Source: Zea mays (lineage: Eukaryota > Streptophyta > Magnoliopsida > Poales > Poaceae). From it: DNA of 64,000 nucleotides. The translations under genes and the position numbers were made by a program. The stretch covers positions 115,225,789 to 115,289,788 of the forward strand of contig NC_050101.1 of NCBI RefSeq assembly GCF_902167145.1, given 5' to 3'. Below are positions 11,139-23,499 of this stretch, in pieces (the stretch's first letter is position 1; every line of letters starts with the position of its first letter). Below the pieces are notes generated by a model. It was not told where the DNA came from and did not search any database. It was given only the letters and a program-made list of their open reading frames with translations.

Positions 11139-12870
11139 TGTCGGGGACCATAATTAGGGGTACCCTCAAGACTCCTAATTCTTAGCTGGTAACCCCCATC
11201 AGCACAAAGCTGCAAAGGCCTGATGGGTGCGACTAAGCCAGGGATCGACCCATTCGAGGGATTCGATCACGCCTCGCCCGAGCCCAACCTCGGGCAAGGG
11301 CAGCCAACCCCGGAGGATCTCCGTCTCGCCCGAGGCCCCCCTCCAGCGACGAACATACTTCCGGCTCGCCCGAGGCCCAGTCTTCGCCAAGAAGCAACCC
11401 TGGCCAAATCGCCACGCCAACCGACCAAATCGCAGGGGCATTTAATGCAAAGGCGGCCTGACACCTTTATCCTGACGCACGTCCTCCAGTCGACAGAGCC
11501 GAAATGACCGCAGTCACTTCGCCGCTCCACTGACCGGCCTGACAGAAGGACAGCGCCGCCTGCGCCGCTCCGACTACTGTGCCACTCGACAGAGTGAGGT
11601 TGACAAGCAGTCAGGCCTGGCCTCAGGCACCATAGGAAACTCTGCTCCGCCCGACCCAGGGCTCGGACTCGGGCTCAACCCCAGAAGATGGCGAACTCCG
11701 CTCCGCCCCACCCAGGGATCGGACTCGGGCTCAGCCCCGGAAGACGGCGAACTCTGCTCCGCCCGACCCAGGGCTCGGACTCGGGCTAAGCCCCGGAAGA
11801 CGGCGAACTCCACTCCGCCTGACCCAGGGCTCGGACTCGGGCTCAGCCCCGGAGACGGCGAACTCCGCTCCGCCCGACCTAGGGCTCGGACTCGGGCTAA
11901 GCCCCGGAAGACGGCGAACTCCGCTCCGCCCGACCCAGGGCTCGGACTCGGGCTCAGCCCCTGAAGACGACGAACTCCGCTCTGCCCGACCCAGGGCTCG
12001 GACTCGGGCTTAGCCCCTGAAGACGACGAACTCCGCTTCGCCCGACCCCAGGGCTCGGACTCAGCCCTGGCCTCAGTCGACGGTCTCCGCCTCGCCCGAC
12101 CTAGGGGCTCGGACTCGACCTCGGCCCCGGAAGACAGACTCGACCTCGACCTCGGAGGAGCCTCCGCATCGCCCAACCTAGGGCGCAGACCGACCACGTC
12201 AACAGGAGGCACCATCATTACCCTATCCCCAAGCTGACTCAGGCTACGGGGTACAAGACCGGCGTCCCATCTGGCTCGCTCCGCCAGACAAGTAATGATG
12301 GCGCCCCGCACGCTCTATGACGACGGCGACTCTCAGCCCCCTTACGGAAGCAAGAGGACGTCAGCAAGGACTCGACAGCTCCGACAGCTGTCCTTCCGCT
12401 AGGCTCCAGCGCTCCTCCGACGGCCACGACACCACACGAACCGCGTGCCAAAACCTCTCCGGCTGCCACGATGGCATGTACTTAGGGCGCTAGCTCTCCT
12501 CCGCTAGACATGTTAGCACTCTGCTACACCCCCATTGTACACCTGGATCCTCTCCTTACGCCTATAAAAGGAAGGACCAGGGCCCTCTTACAGAAGGTTG
12601 GCCGCGCGGGGAAGAGGACGGGACAGGCGCTCGCGTGAGGTCGCTCGCTCCCCCGCCCGCGTGGACGCTTGTAACCCCCTACTGCAAGCGCACCCGACCC
12701 GGGCGCGGGACAAACACGAAGGCCGCGGGATTTCCACCTCTCTCACTCTCTCGCTCCGGCCGCCTTTTTCCCCCCTTCGCGCTCCGTCTCGCGCCGACCC
12801 ATCTGGGCTGGGGCACGCGGCGACATTTCACTCGTCGGCCCAGGGACCCCCCGGTCTCGAAACGCCGACA
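11139..12870 (+). repeat. Huck 3' LTR, complete
   Basis: 1732 bp beginning TGTCGGGGACCATAATTAGG after the polypurine tract and ending GAAACGCCGACA. It contains a 56 bp tandem array (11641 to about 12085) in U3 and a TATA box at 12562-12571. It is bordered on the right by Copia integrase coding sequence at 12871. Confidence 0.92.
11641..12085 (+). repeat. 56 bp tandem repeats in Huck LTR U3
   Basis: About eight copies of a unit containing TCCGCTCCGCCCGACC, AGGGCTCGGACTCGGGCT and CCCCGGAAGACGGCGAA. Starts at 11641, 11697 and 11753 give the 56 bp period; later units vary by one or two bases and the last ones degrade. Their position in U3 upstream of the TATA box is where enhancer-like repeats lie in many LTRs, but no function is shown. 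Confidence 0.85.
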
Positions 12871-12871
12871 C

Positions 12872-14721
12872 TATGAACACCTCAAAGTTTTCGGTTGTGC
12901 TTGTTACCCAAACATGTCCTCTACAGCAGCCCATAAACTCGCTCCTCGTTCATCTCTATGAGTCTTCCTCGGCTACTCCTCAGAGCACAAAGGCTATCGG
13001 TGTTTTGAGCTTGAGTCGAATCGCATTCTCACCTCTAGACATGTTGTTTTTGACGAATCCTCCTTTCCCTTCGCCAACATGTCTACCTCACCCCTGACAT
13101 CCTCCGCCTTGGATTTTCTTCTAGATGACAGTGATCTCACTGCTCCTCTTCCTAGAGCAACGTTTGCCCGTGCAGGTACTGCTGATAGGGCAGTTGAGGC
13201 TCCTGCGCCCCTCACTCGCCACCGAGCGCTGCCCCGCGGTCACCACAGCTGCGTGCTGGGCATGGGGCGCCCAGCCTCGTAGGGCCGTCCACCAGTGCTG
13301 CCCCTAGCAGTGCACCCCTTGTGCCCCCGGTCGGTGTTGCTGCCCCTATGCCCCCTGCACAGGTCATTGCCAGCAGCGCCACGGCCATCGGGCGCACGGT
13401 CTTCACCAAGTCGGTCTCCATCGTCCCCATCGTCAACAAGCACTCCATGCGCACCCATGGCAAATCCGGCATTACACATCCTGTGGATCATCTCAACCCC
13501 CACGTTGTGCTAATGTCGCCATTGCCTCGCTCCGTTCGGGATGCCCTTGCGGATCCAAATTGGCGCTCAGCTATGCAAGCTGAATATGATGCCCTCATGG
13601 CTAATGACACCTGGAGTTTGGTACCACGTCCTCGTGGCGTCAATCTGGTTACTGGCAAGTGGATTTTCGAGCACAAACTTCATGCAGATGGGTCTCTCGA
13701 TCACTACAAGGCTCGTTGGGTTCTTCAGGGGTTTACACAACGACCTGGTCTTGATTATGATGAGACATTCAGCCCAGTTGTTAAGCCAACGACAATTCAC
13801 GTTGTTCTCTCTCTGGCTCTCTCTCAGGACTGGCCCATCCATCAGTTAGATGTGAAGAATGCATTCCTACATGGCACCCTCACCGAGAAAGTGTACTGTG
13901 TGTAGCCTTTTGGGTTTGTGGACTCCTCTCGCTCAGATTTGGTTTGTCGGCTAAACAAATATCTGTATGGACTGAAGCAGGCTCCTCGTGCATGGCATCA
14001 CAGGTTCGCCTCATATCTCTCCTCCATTGGGTTTATTGAAACCAAGTCAGATAGTTCTTTGTTTATTTGTTGTCGAGGGTTCGACACTGCTTATTTGTTG
14101 CTCTACGTGGATGACATCGTCCTCACCGCCTCCCCTGTCGAGTTTCTTCGTCAAGTTATTGGGGCTCTCTAGCATGAGTTTGCAATGACAGACATGGGTC
14201 AGCTTCACCATTTCTTGGGCATCTCTGTCACACGCTCAACACATGGCCTGTTTCTTTCTCAGCGGTAGTACACTCAGGATATTTTGGAGCGCACCGGGAT
14301 GAGTGTGTGCAAACCTTGTAGCACGCCTGTTGATCTCAACTCCAAACTATCTGCAGATGGACCTCCTGTTGGTGATGCTACTCAGTACCGCAGTCTGGTA
14401 GGAGCTCTTCAGTACCTGACCTTTACACGTCCTCACATTGCTTTTGCAGTTCAGCAGATTTGCCTCTATATGCATGATCCCAGGGAGCCTCACCTTGCTG
14501 CTCTTAAGCGCATTCTGAGATATCTTCAAGGCACCACAGACTTTGGTTTGACTATGCGTCGTTCTCCCCCGTTGGAGCTGGTTGTCTACACGGATGCCGA
14601 CTGGGCTGGATGTCCCGACACTCGACGGTCAACTTCTGGTCATGCTGTGTTCCTTGGAGATAACCTGGTGTCATGGTCCTCCAAGCGACAACACACGTTC
14701 TCACAATCCAGTGCCGAGGCC
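12872..14721 (+). pseudogene. Copia pol, integrase C-terminus to RNase H (part 1)
   Basis: Begins within the integrase C-terminal region (VFGCACYPN, and HKGYRCFELES-type residues near 12980-13015). It continues to a Copia RT: W-x-L-V-P-R near 13617, KWIFEHKLHADG near 13657, the L-D-V-K-N-A-F-L-H-G block near 13846-13875, [11 protein letters not shown] near 13966, and an intact YVDD at 14104-14115. RNase H starts around 14585 (YTDADWAGC) and is cut at 14721 by Sirevirus A. Stop codons: TGA near 12958, TAG at 13903-13905, 14170-14172 and 14266-14268. The three TAGs sit where homologous proteins usually have Gln, which suits CAG to TAG transitions. Confidence 0.85.
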
Positions 14722-16005
14722 TGAGAGCACCTAGAGGGGGGTGAATAGGTGATCCTGTAAAATTCAATACTAAATAGCCACAAGCTTGGTTATAAAGATG
14801 TTAGTGCAATAGAACCAAGTGGCTATAGAGCGAGCTCTTGTGAATCACAATAATCACAGAGAAAGACAACACAAGAGACACAGTGGTTTATCCCGTGGTT
14901 CGGCCAAGTATAACACTTGCCTACCTCCACGTTGTGGCGTCCCAATGGACGAGGGTTGCACTCAACCCCTTTCAAGTGATCTGATGATCAACTTGAATAC
15001 CACGATATTCTTCCTTATAGTTTTCTTCCCGTTTGGGAGGAATCTCCACAAGTTGGAGCCTCTCGCCCTTACAAGATTGATCACAAAGAAAGCACAGAGT
15101 AAGGTTGGGAAGAGCAACGCACACTAGAATTAAATCCACACCACAAACACACACACAAGTGAGAAGATGAGCACACAAAACACGCGTGGGGAGTTTGCAA
15201 CTCGAAAAGTGCTCCAATCTCAAGAACAATGAACGATTGCGTGAAAGTGAGGACTAGAAGTCTTGGAATGCTTAGAGTGTGCTTGGGTCGCTCCTCCATG
15301 CGCCTAGGGGTCCCTTTTATAGCCCCAAGGCAGCTAGGAGCCGTTGGAGGCCAACAAGGAAAGTTATCCTTGCCTTCTGTCAGGTGGTGCACCGGACAGT
15401 CCGGTGCACCACCGGACAGCCACTGTTCATGTCCGGTGCGCGATCTCCTTCCTATTCTGGCGCAGCCGACCGTTGCAGATTTGTGGCAGTTGGCGCACAT
15501 AACACTGTCCGGTGCACACCGGACAGTCCGGTGCCCTCTGCCGACCGTTGGCGCGGGCCACGCGTCGCCCGCGGATTGCGTGGTCGACCGTTGCGCTAGT
15601 GGCCGTTGGCTCACCGGACAGTCTGGCGCACCACCGGACAGTCCGGTGAATTATAGCCGTACGCCGCCAAATTCTCCCGAGAGCGGCCTATTCACCGGAG
15701 GATGGTCTGGCGCACCGGATACTGTCCAGTGCACCACCGAACAGTCGAGTGTGCCAGACCGAGCAGGACTTTGGCTGTACCAAGGCAAGTCATTTGCAAT
15801 TCTTTTCTTCTTTTCTTCTCACTGTTTCTAGCACTTAGATAAAACATATTAGTACTTAAAAACTATGTACTAAGTCTATAAACATACCTTCTCTTTGATT
15901 TGCACTTCTCTTCTTCATTTAGCTCATTAGAACTTATTTAAATGTGTTGAGCACTTAATCACCAAAACATAAATAGAAATTGCCTAAGGGCACATTTCCC
16001 TTTCA
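14722..16005 (-). repeat. 3' LTR of Sirevirus A
   Basis: 1284 bp, TG...CA bounded, reading TGAAAGGGAAATGTGCCC...GGTGCTCTCA on the - strand. It contains the palindromic CACCGGACAGTCCGGTG-type modules at about 15390-15660 and a TATA box (- strand CTATAAAAGG) at 15313-15322. The pair is 58675-59925. ORFs here with repeated HRTVRC or GAPDSPV peptides are translations of these palindromes. Confidence 0.92.
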
Positions 16006-16766
16006 ATCCCCCCCTTTTTGGTGATTTATGCCAACACATCAAAAAGCAATGCAAAACATGCAACATCGATTCAAATTGAAGACCAAATTGTTTTTGACTC
16101 TAATTTGACATATTTGGATCATTCTTTGCCACCACTTGGTTTGTTTTTGCGAATCAAATTCATTTCCAATCTTTAAGTCAAACTCACTTGTTTGGGCATA
16201 AAAAGAGATATTCCAAGAGTGAAAATGATCAAGATAAAAAAACTCCCCCTTTTTCCCATAATCATAAATTTTTCCCACAAGAGACCAAATTTTGCAATGA
16301 GAGTATTTTGGCAAACCAAAAATTCTAACTCTACTATTTTCAAAATTCTCAAGTGGTAGCTGATCCATTTGCTTTGGCCTTAATTTCTCCCCCTTTGGCA
16401 TTAAGCACCAAAATGGGATTATTTTTTGCCCTTTAACCCCATTGCCTCACCAAAATTGTTAATTAAGAGCAAAACAACAATATGATCATAAGAATGAACT
16501 TGGAGGTGTGTACACTAATACCGGAGTGCAGTGGAAGTCTTTGCATGGTCCAAGTTCACCTTTCCCTTTCAATTCACCTTTGAGACTACATCAAGTACAC
16601 TTAAACACACATGTTAGTCTCAAAGGGTCAAGTTGTAGCACTTCTCCCCCAAAATATGTGCATCATTCACACATGGACTTATGAGGTCCGGGAATCCCTT
16701 GCACAACTTGAGCACCATAAATAAGCAACAAATGATCAAAGGCATAAAATGCATGTATGCTATAGA
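16006..16766 (-). other. Sirevirus A 3' untranslated region with polypurine tracts
   Basis: Non-coding tract between pol stop and 3' LTR. On the - strand an AAAAAGGGGGGGAT tract touches the LTR (16006-16020). Further G-rich purine tracts lie near 16240-16255, 16388-16396 and 16643-16650. Repeated tracts of this kind are described for Sireviruses. Confidence 0.7.
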
Positions 16767-19700
16767 TCAATCCAAGTTACGCGAATCTAAGACATTTAGC
16801 TCACTTCGCAGCCTGCAAAATGTTTTCTCATCTAAAGGCTTGGTAAAGATATCGGCTAGCTGGTTCTCGGTGCTAATATGGAACACCTCGATATCTCCCT
16901 TTTGCTGGTGGTCTCTCAGAAAGTGATGTCGGATGTCTATGTGCTTAGTGCGGCTATGTTCAACAGGATTATCCGCCATGCGGATTGCACTCTCATTGTC
17001 ACATAGGAGTGGGACTTTGCTCAGATTGTAGCCAAAGTCCTAGAGGGTTTGCCTCATCCAAAGTAGTTGCGCGCAACACAGTCCTGCGGCAACATACTCG
17101 GCCTCAGCGGTAGATAGGGCAACAGAGGTTTGTTCCTTTGAACTCCAAGACACTAGGGACCTTCCTAGGAATTGACACGTCCCTGATGTACTCTTCCTAT
17201 CAACCTTGCATCCAGCATAATCGGAGTCTGAGTATCCAATCAAGTCAAAGGTAGACCCCTTTGGATATCAGATCCCGAAGCAAGGCATAGCAACTAAATA
17301 TCTAAGAATCCGCTTAACGGCCACAAGGTGACATTCCCTTGGGTCAGATTGAAATCTAGCACACATGCATACGCTAAGCATAATATCCGGTCTACTAGCA
17401 CATAAATAAAGTAAAGACCCTATCATAGACCGGTATGCCTTTTGATCAACGGACTTACCTCCTTTGTTGAGGTCGACATGTCCGTCGGTTCCCATTGGTG
17501 TCTTCGCGGGTTGGCATCCTTTATCCCAAACCGCTTGAGAAGATCTTGTGTGTACTTCGTTTGGGAGAGGAAAGTGCCATCCTTGAGTTGCTTCACTTGG
17601 AACCCAAGGAAGTACGTCAACTCGCCCATCATCTACATCTCAAATTTCTGTGTCATCACCCTGCTAAACTCCTCACAAGACTTTTGATTAGTAGAACCAA
17701 ATATTATGTTATCGACATAAATTTGGCACACAAAGAGGTCACCGTCACAAGTCTTAGTGAAAAGGGTGGGATCGGCTTTCCCAACCTTGAAAGCATTAGC
17801 AATTAAGAAATCTCTAAGGCATTCATACCATGCTCTTGGGGCTTGCTTAAGTCCATAGAGCGCCTTAGAGAGCTTAAAAACGTGGTCAAGATACATGTCA
17901 TCCTCAAAGCCAGGGGGTTGTTCCACGTACACCTCCTCCATGATTGGCCCGTTAAGGAAAGCGCTCTTCACATCCATTTGAAACAACCTGAAAGAGTGGT
18001 GAGCGGCATAGGCTAATAATATTCGAATAGACTCTAGCCTAGCCATAGGAGCAAAAGTCTCCTCGAAATCCAAACCTGCGACTTGGGCATAACCTTTTAC
18101 CACAAGTCGAGCCTTGTTTCGTGTCACCACCCCGTGCTCGTCTTGCTTGTTGCGGAACACCCACTTGGTTCCCACAACATTTTGCTTGGGACGTGGCACC
18201 AGGCTCCAAACTTTGTTCCTCTTGAAGTTGTTGAGCTCTTCCTGCATGGCCAACACCCAGTCTGGATCCTGCAAGGCCTCTTCTACCCTGAAAGGCTCAA
18301 TAGAGGAGACAAACGAGTAATGCTCACAAAAGTTAGCTAATCTTGAGCGAGTTGTTACTCCCTTGCTTATGTCACCCAGTATCTGATCGACGGGGTGATG
18401 TCGTTGGATCGTTGCTCGGACTTGAGTTGGAGGGGCCAGTGGTACTTCTTCCTCCATCACTTGTTCTTCTTGTGCTCCCCCTTGATCACACGCCTCTTAT
18501 TGATGAACCTATCCATCATCTTGATTTAGGGGATGCACCATCGTTGAGGAAGAAGGTTGATCTTGCTCTTGTTGTTCCTGAGGTCGCACCTCTCCAATCG
18601 CCATGGTGCGTATTGCAGCCGTTGGAACATCATCTTCATCTATATCATCAAGATCAACTTGCTCTCTTGGAGAGCCATTAGTCTCATCAAATACAACGTC
18701 GCTAGAGACTTCAACCAAACCCGATGATTTGTTGAAGACTCTATACGCCTTTGTATTTGAGTCATACCCTAGTAAAAACCCTTCTACAGCTTTGGGAGCA
18801 AATTTGGAATGTCTACCTTTCTTCACCAGAATGTAGCATTTGCTTCCAAATACACGAAAGTAATGTACATTGGGTTTGTTACCGGTAAGGAGTTCGTAGG
18901 AGGTCTTCTTGAGGAGACGATGTAGATAGAGCCGGTTTATGGCATGGCAAGCTGTGTTCACAGCTTCCGACCAAAACCACTCGGGCGTCTTGAACTCTCC
19001 AAGCATTGTCCTCGCCATGTCGATAAGCGTCCTGTTCTTCCTCTCTACTACACCGTTTTGTTGTGCTGTGTAGGGAGCAGAGAACTCATACTTGACCCCT
19101 TCCTCCTCAAGATACTCCTCAACTTGTAAGTTCTTGAACTCGGACCCATTGTCACTCCTTATCTTCTTCACTTTGAGCTCAAATTAGTTTTGAGCCCTCC
19201 TTAGAAAGCGCTTTAGGGTCCCCTGGGTTTCTGATTTATCCTGCAAAAAGAACACCCAAGTGAAGCGGGAAAAGTCATCTACAATTACAAGACCATACTT
19301 ACTTCCCCCGACGCTAAGGTAGGCGACGGGTCCGAAGAGGTCCATGTGAAGAAGCTCCAGCGGTCTTGATGTTGTCATCACATTCTTGCTGTGATGAGTG
19401 CTTCCCACCTGTTTCCCTACCTGACAAGCTGCACAAGGTCTATCTTTTTCGAAACATACATTGGTTAGTCCTAACACATGCTCTCCCTTTAGAAGTTTGT
19501 GAAGGTTCATCATCCCAACATATGCTAGACGGCGATGCCACAGCCAGCCCATACTAGTCTTAGCAATTAAGCTTGCATCTAGATCGACCTCCTCTTTCGA
19601 AAAATCAACTAAGTAGAGTTTGTCATCTAGTACACCCTTAAACGCTAATGAACCATCACTCCTTCTAAAGACATATACATCAACATTTGTAAACAAACAA

Positions 19701-19967
19701 TTGTAGCCCATGTGGCACAATTGACTTACAGACAGGAGATTATAGCCTAGCGACTCTACTAAAAATACATTGGAAATAGAGTGCTCGCTTGTGATGGCTA
19801 TTTTTCCCAAACCTTTGACCTTGCCTTGATTTCCATCTCCAAATATGATTGTATCCTGGGAATCCTTGTTCTTGACATAGGAGGTGAACATCTTCTTCTC
19901 CCCCGTCATGTGGTTTGTGCATCCGCTGTCGATGATCCAGCTTTAGCCCCCGGATGCATAAACCTGC
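16767..19967 (-). pseudogene. Sirevirus A pol (degenerate)
   Basis: Ty1/copia pol on the - strand. The protease WIIDSGCTNH box lies near 19940-19910. The integrase finger (HRRLAY...C-x-x-C) lies near 19530-19420, with HMDLFGP, SDNGSEF and QNGVVERKNR blocks. RT contains [12 protein letters not shown] and a [11 protein letters not shown] block, then [11 protein letters not shown]. Its catalytic box reads Y-V-D-N, the mutated codon being at 17710-17708. RNase H ends with DIRHHFLRDHQQKGD and ADIFTKPL. Breaks include a nonsense codon near 19945, one near 19183, stops near 18507-18460, and a frameshift near 17500 that disrupts the RT/RNase H link. It cannot be functional. Confidence 0.88.
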
Positions 19968-19975
19968 AAGGCAAA

Positions 19976-20275
19976 TTAGGCTTGGGTTTTAGGTACCCAA
20001 CTCTTGTTGGGTCCTATAAGGTTAGTCACAATTGCTTTTGGTACCCAAATGCAGGCCTTGTCTCCTTTGCATTTGGATCCCAATTTTCTTGCAACCACTT
20101 TTTCATTTTTACATGAAAGTACAAATGTAGTGTTGCAAGCATGAAAGACAATAGTAGGTTTATTACATATTTTCCTAGGAGCATGAGACACAAAATTTCT
20201 CCTAGGCCTACCATTAAAATTAGAACTTGAAGCAAACATAGCATGTGATTCACAAGCATCATGATCATATCTCCT
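19976..20275 (-). pseudogene. Sirevirus A gag, C-terminal piece
   Basis: About 100 codons ending SWVPKTQA and a TAA near 19976. They match the gag ends of Sireviruses B (28949) and C (39421). The right side is cut at the CTCCT duplication by gypsy G. Here the gag stop and the following pol frame are in the same phase, unlike B and C, which have one extra A. Confidence 0.85.
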
Positions 20276-21264
20276 TGTCGGAGGGTAAATCTCTCTGGCC
20301 GGGTGGCGGATTGCACCCGCCCTAATTCCTAAAATGAGGAGGGGCCTAAGCGTCTTGCTTGTTACGAGGTTGGTGAATGAACACACGAGAGCACACGGGA
20401 GTTTAGAGTGGTTCGGGCCGCCGGGGCGTAACACCCTACTCCACTGTGTAATGTATTGTGAGTCTGAGCCTAAGGTTGGATCTGTCTTGTAATGTCGCAT
20501 GCCTCCCCTTTTATAGCTGAATGGGGGCACGCACAAAGGCACTGAGCCCCGACATACGGGCCCAGCAACATAGAGAACATAACACTTGGGACTATAATTA
20601 TTTGCTGCCGGGGCAATCCCCTTGTGTCCTGTCGTCTGAGATCTGTGTATCTTCAGCGTGCAGGGGAAGCTTCTTGTAGAAGAGATAACATAGTGCGCCG
20701 CTTGGCACGGGCGCACTATTCGCCAGCAGACCCAGCAGGCGTGCCGCCTGCTGGATGACCTTGACGCCGCCTGCCAGCGGATGGGACGGGACGTATTAAA
20801 TGCTGAGAGGGCACGTCGCCCATCAGCACAGTGGCAGGCAACGCGTCCTCTCCTCAATTAATGCAGGGGCTGCACGACTTTACGTCAGGGTCGGCCCGAT
20901 GGCTTATGTCATGGGCCACAAGCAGCGGGTCTCCTCCTGAGCGAGAAGTGAAGGGCAAGGCCTGGACACGTGTCAGCACCGGACCCCTACTCACGCCAGG
21001 GTCCTCCTCATTCTGGGACCTTGCTGAGGTTCGACCCTTACTCTGAGGTTCTGGACTTATACGTATAGGGTTCCGGTGTCCTTCTGTGGAGGTCCGGACC
21101 CCACGATACATACTGGGATGTGTTGTCTTTTCTTGCTACGTGGTGCCCTTCGGCCTGCCCATGCAGTGGGGTCAGGCACCGTCCTCCGCGTGGCCTGGAG
21201 ACGTCGCATGGGTGCGGCGTCTTCATGCTGTAGAAGAGGGTACCCCTGATTTAGGGTACCGATA
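20276..21264 (-). repeat. 3' LTR of gypsy G
   Basis: 989 bp, nearly identical in layout and equal in length to 34317-35305. The + strand reads TGTCGGAGGGTAAATC...AGGGTACCGATA. A TATA-like CCTTTTATAGC lies near 20510 (- strand reading). The boundary with G internal sequence is at 21265. Confidence 0.88.
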
Positions 21265-23499
21265 GTGGCCCCCAGGCCCGCCTTAGGAGAGGATACGATC
21301 CTGTTGGTGGGGCCAGAGTCTTATTGGTAGTTGGCCTGCTGCTCCTGCGCGCCTGTTGATGCAGTTGCTATCGGCCCGCCTATGGCCACACCGACGGCCA
21401 TGCCCGTTTTCACGGTTGACCGGCCCGTGACTCGCACTTAGCGCGCACTGTTGGGCCATGCGCGGCGCTGCCTCCTATCGTTTGGATGGGGCGTGGCTGT
21501 CCGTCCACCGCACGGGCGACGGTCGTGCCGTGCGCAGGTCGGCCACACCCACGGCTTCTCCCGCGTCGACGCCCGCCCCGGGAGGTTGTACAAGATGTCG
21601 TACGCCGTGGGGGCGGCGGCGGCGTTCTTGGATGGTCTTGTCCTCACTCCCGCAGCGAGGACGGGAGCGAGGACCTCTTTGCGCGCGCTGGGGCGGCCAC
21701 CGTTCGCCGGTACGGCACTGGTGCGCAGGTGGCCGCTGTCGTCGGTGCTGAGGTGGTCGCCGCCGCTGGTGAGGCTCCCCACTGCAGATGTGGTTGCCTC
21801 CGCTGGCGAGACCGTCAGTGCCACCCGCCGCCGGACCTCTGGCTCTTTGGCTTTAATGGCCTCGTTGTCGCCCCCATAGGAAGACGGGGGTGAGGACCTA
21901 TTCGCAGTAGCGCTCACCCTGAGGTGATCGCTGCTGCTCGCGAGCCGCTCGGAGCGGAGGTCGTTGTCGCTGCTGGTGCATAGGCGGTCACTGTCGCTGG
22001 TGATCCGTCGATGCAGAGGTGGTCGCCACTGTTGGTGGGGCTGTCCGGAGCCAGCTTCCAGCGCGACTCCTGCTGGTGCAGCATAGTCCATTCCTGCAGA
22101 AATGGAGCTAGGGTCCCGCTTGTAAGGGAATGCAATGACATTTGCTTGAGAGCAGAATGTAATAACATATGTACGCAGGATTTTAGCCTGGGAAGCCAAG
22201 TTGTGTGTTCGGACCCCCTGGATGGTGGCTTCAAGTACTAAGACACCTACCGCAGGGCGGTGGAGTATCCAGGCTCACGGTACGGGACCAGGCTGAGTGG
22301 CTACACGGTTTCCGGACCCCCCCCCAGGAGACAAGTGTTCGTTCTTCAGAGCCGGACCTCCAAGTTGTTGGACGCACAGGACTATAGTTTTAAATAATAG
22401 GACACCCATCACGGAGTGGCGGAGTGTGCAGGATTTTGGGTACGGAACCAGGCTAACCGGCCACATAGGCTCCGGACCACCCTATGGCACGGGCATCCGT
22501 TCTTTAGAACCGGCCCCCAGGCCTTCCCCTGTTTTTGTAAAGTAATAAATATTGTCTACTAAGCAGTATTTAACACTTATCTGTGTACCGCCTGTTCCTG
22601 TTGTGTATCCCCCTGGTACCTGCCCCCCCGCCTCGGATGCAGGCTTGATGTGACGAGGTTGGATACCAGCGTGTTCTGAAAGAGTTGTCAATAATTCTCG
22701 GGAGGGAGCCTCTCCGAGACCTAGGTCTGTACATAGCTTTTAGCCAAGGAGCGTTAGTAATACACCCGTAGGACCCGTCGTCTGACACTAGCCATCCTTT
22801 GATACATGCTCGGGACTTGCAGGGTCTAGTCTGGGGGAGCCAAGTTGTGCGTCCAAACTCCCTGGATGGTGGTTCTAGGTACTAGGACACCCGCCACAGA
22901 GTGGCGGAGCATGCAGGCCCACGGTACGGGACCAGGCTGAGCAGCTACACGGCTCCGGGCCACTCCAGGAGACAAGTGTCTCTTCTCTAGTTCCGGACCC
23001 CAGGTTGTCGGACCCACATGACTTATAGTTCTAAGTACTAGGGTACCCATCATGGAGCGGTGGAGTGTGCAGGCTTTCGGGTACGGGACCAGGCTAAGCG
23101 GCCACACAGGCTCCGGACCACCCCATGGAACGGGTTCCCATTCTTTAGAACCGGCCCCCAGGCTGTCGGGCCCTCCTGCTTTCGCGAAGAGGTCCTAACC
23201 TGCAAGCCTGGCTGTCCAATTTGGATGTCATTATGTTTGATGGAACGAGAACTGCTTGGGTGGGTTAGGTAAAATAACATCCATAAGACTGCAAGGTGAG
23301 ACCATGGAGCAGTAGGACAATCCTATCATAGAGGCGCATCTGAGAGGGTAGTTTTCCTTTATAACTTATCGTGCATGTGTGCGGACCAACAGGCTGGGTT
23401 TATGGGGACAGACCCCACCGGGTTGGCGTACATGTATGCGCTACCTAGTTACAAAAGGGAAACAACTCGACCCCTCAGACCCGCTTTATAGATAGAACT
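21265..23499 (-). other. Gypsy G 3' non-coding internal region
   Basis: GC-rich sequence between the pol relic and the 3' LTR. I see no retroelement domain. The 21700-22090 part is a degenerate mix of GCTGGTG/GGTGGTCGC-like words, which explains long open frames on both strands here. A more regular repeat set occupies 22235-23180. Confidence 0.6.
22235..23180. repeat. Degenerate repeats in gypsy G
   Basis: At least four copies of a unit with TACGGGACCAGGCTGAG or its variants, then GGCCACACAGGCTCCGGACC-like sequence and a GTTCTT(T/C)AGA or GACAAGTGT stretch. They lie at about 22260-22380, 22411-22530, 22900-23030 and 23047-23170. Each pair seems to be a two-part module, with the pairs separated by about 350 bp. 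There is no coding evidence. Confidence 0.65.

Larger units (their letters stand above)
1..12870 (+). mobile_element. Huck-like Ty3/gypsy LTR retrotransposon, 5' end outside window
   Basis: A Ty3/gypsy element on the + strand. The window opens inside its 5' LTR; then come a primer binding site, gag, pol in the order protease, RT, RNase H, integrase, a long untranslated tract of about 3.9 kb, and a complete 1732 bp 3' LTR. The LTR start (TGTCGGGGACCATAATTAGG) and the 56 bp repeats rich in GCTCGGACTCGGGCT are what I remember of the maize Huck family. The base after the 3' LTR (12871) falls inside a Copia integrase reading frame, so Huck is inserted in that older element. The expected duplication is CTATG at 12871-12875; its partner lies off the left edge. 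All coding parts are degraded. Confidence 0.85.

Noticed and set aside
19976..20857. 293-codon - strand frame (and 34116-34916, 266 codons)
   Set aside because: Chimeric: each runs across an element boundary, one from Sirevirus A gag into the G LTR, the other from the G 5' LTR through the primer site and G gag start into the B LTR end.
21438..22199. 253-codon - strand frame in gypsy G as a possible extra protein
   Set aside because: Low-complexity, repeat-derived composition with frames open on both strands; no recognisable domain.
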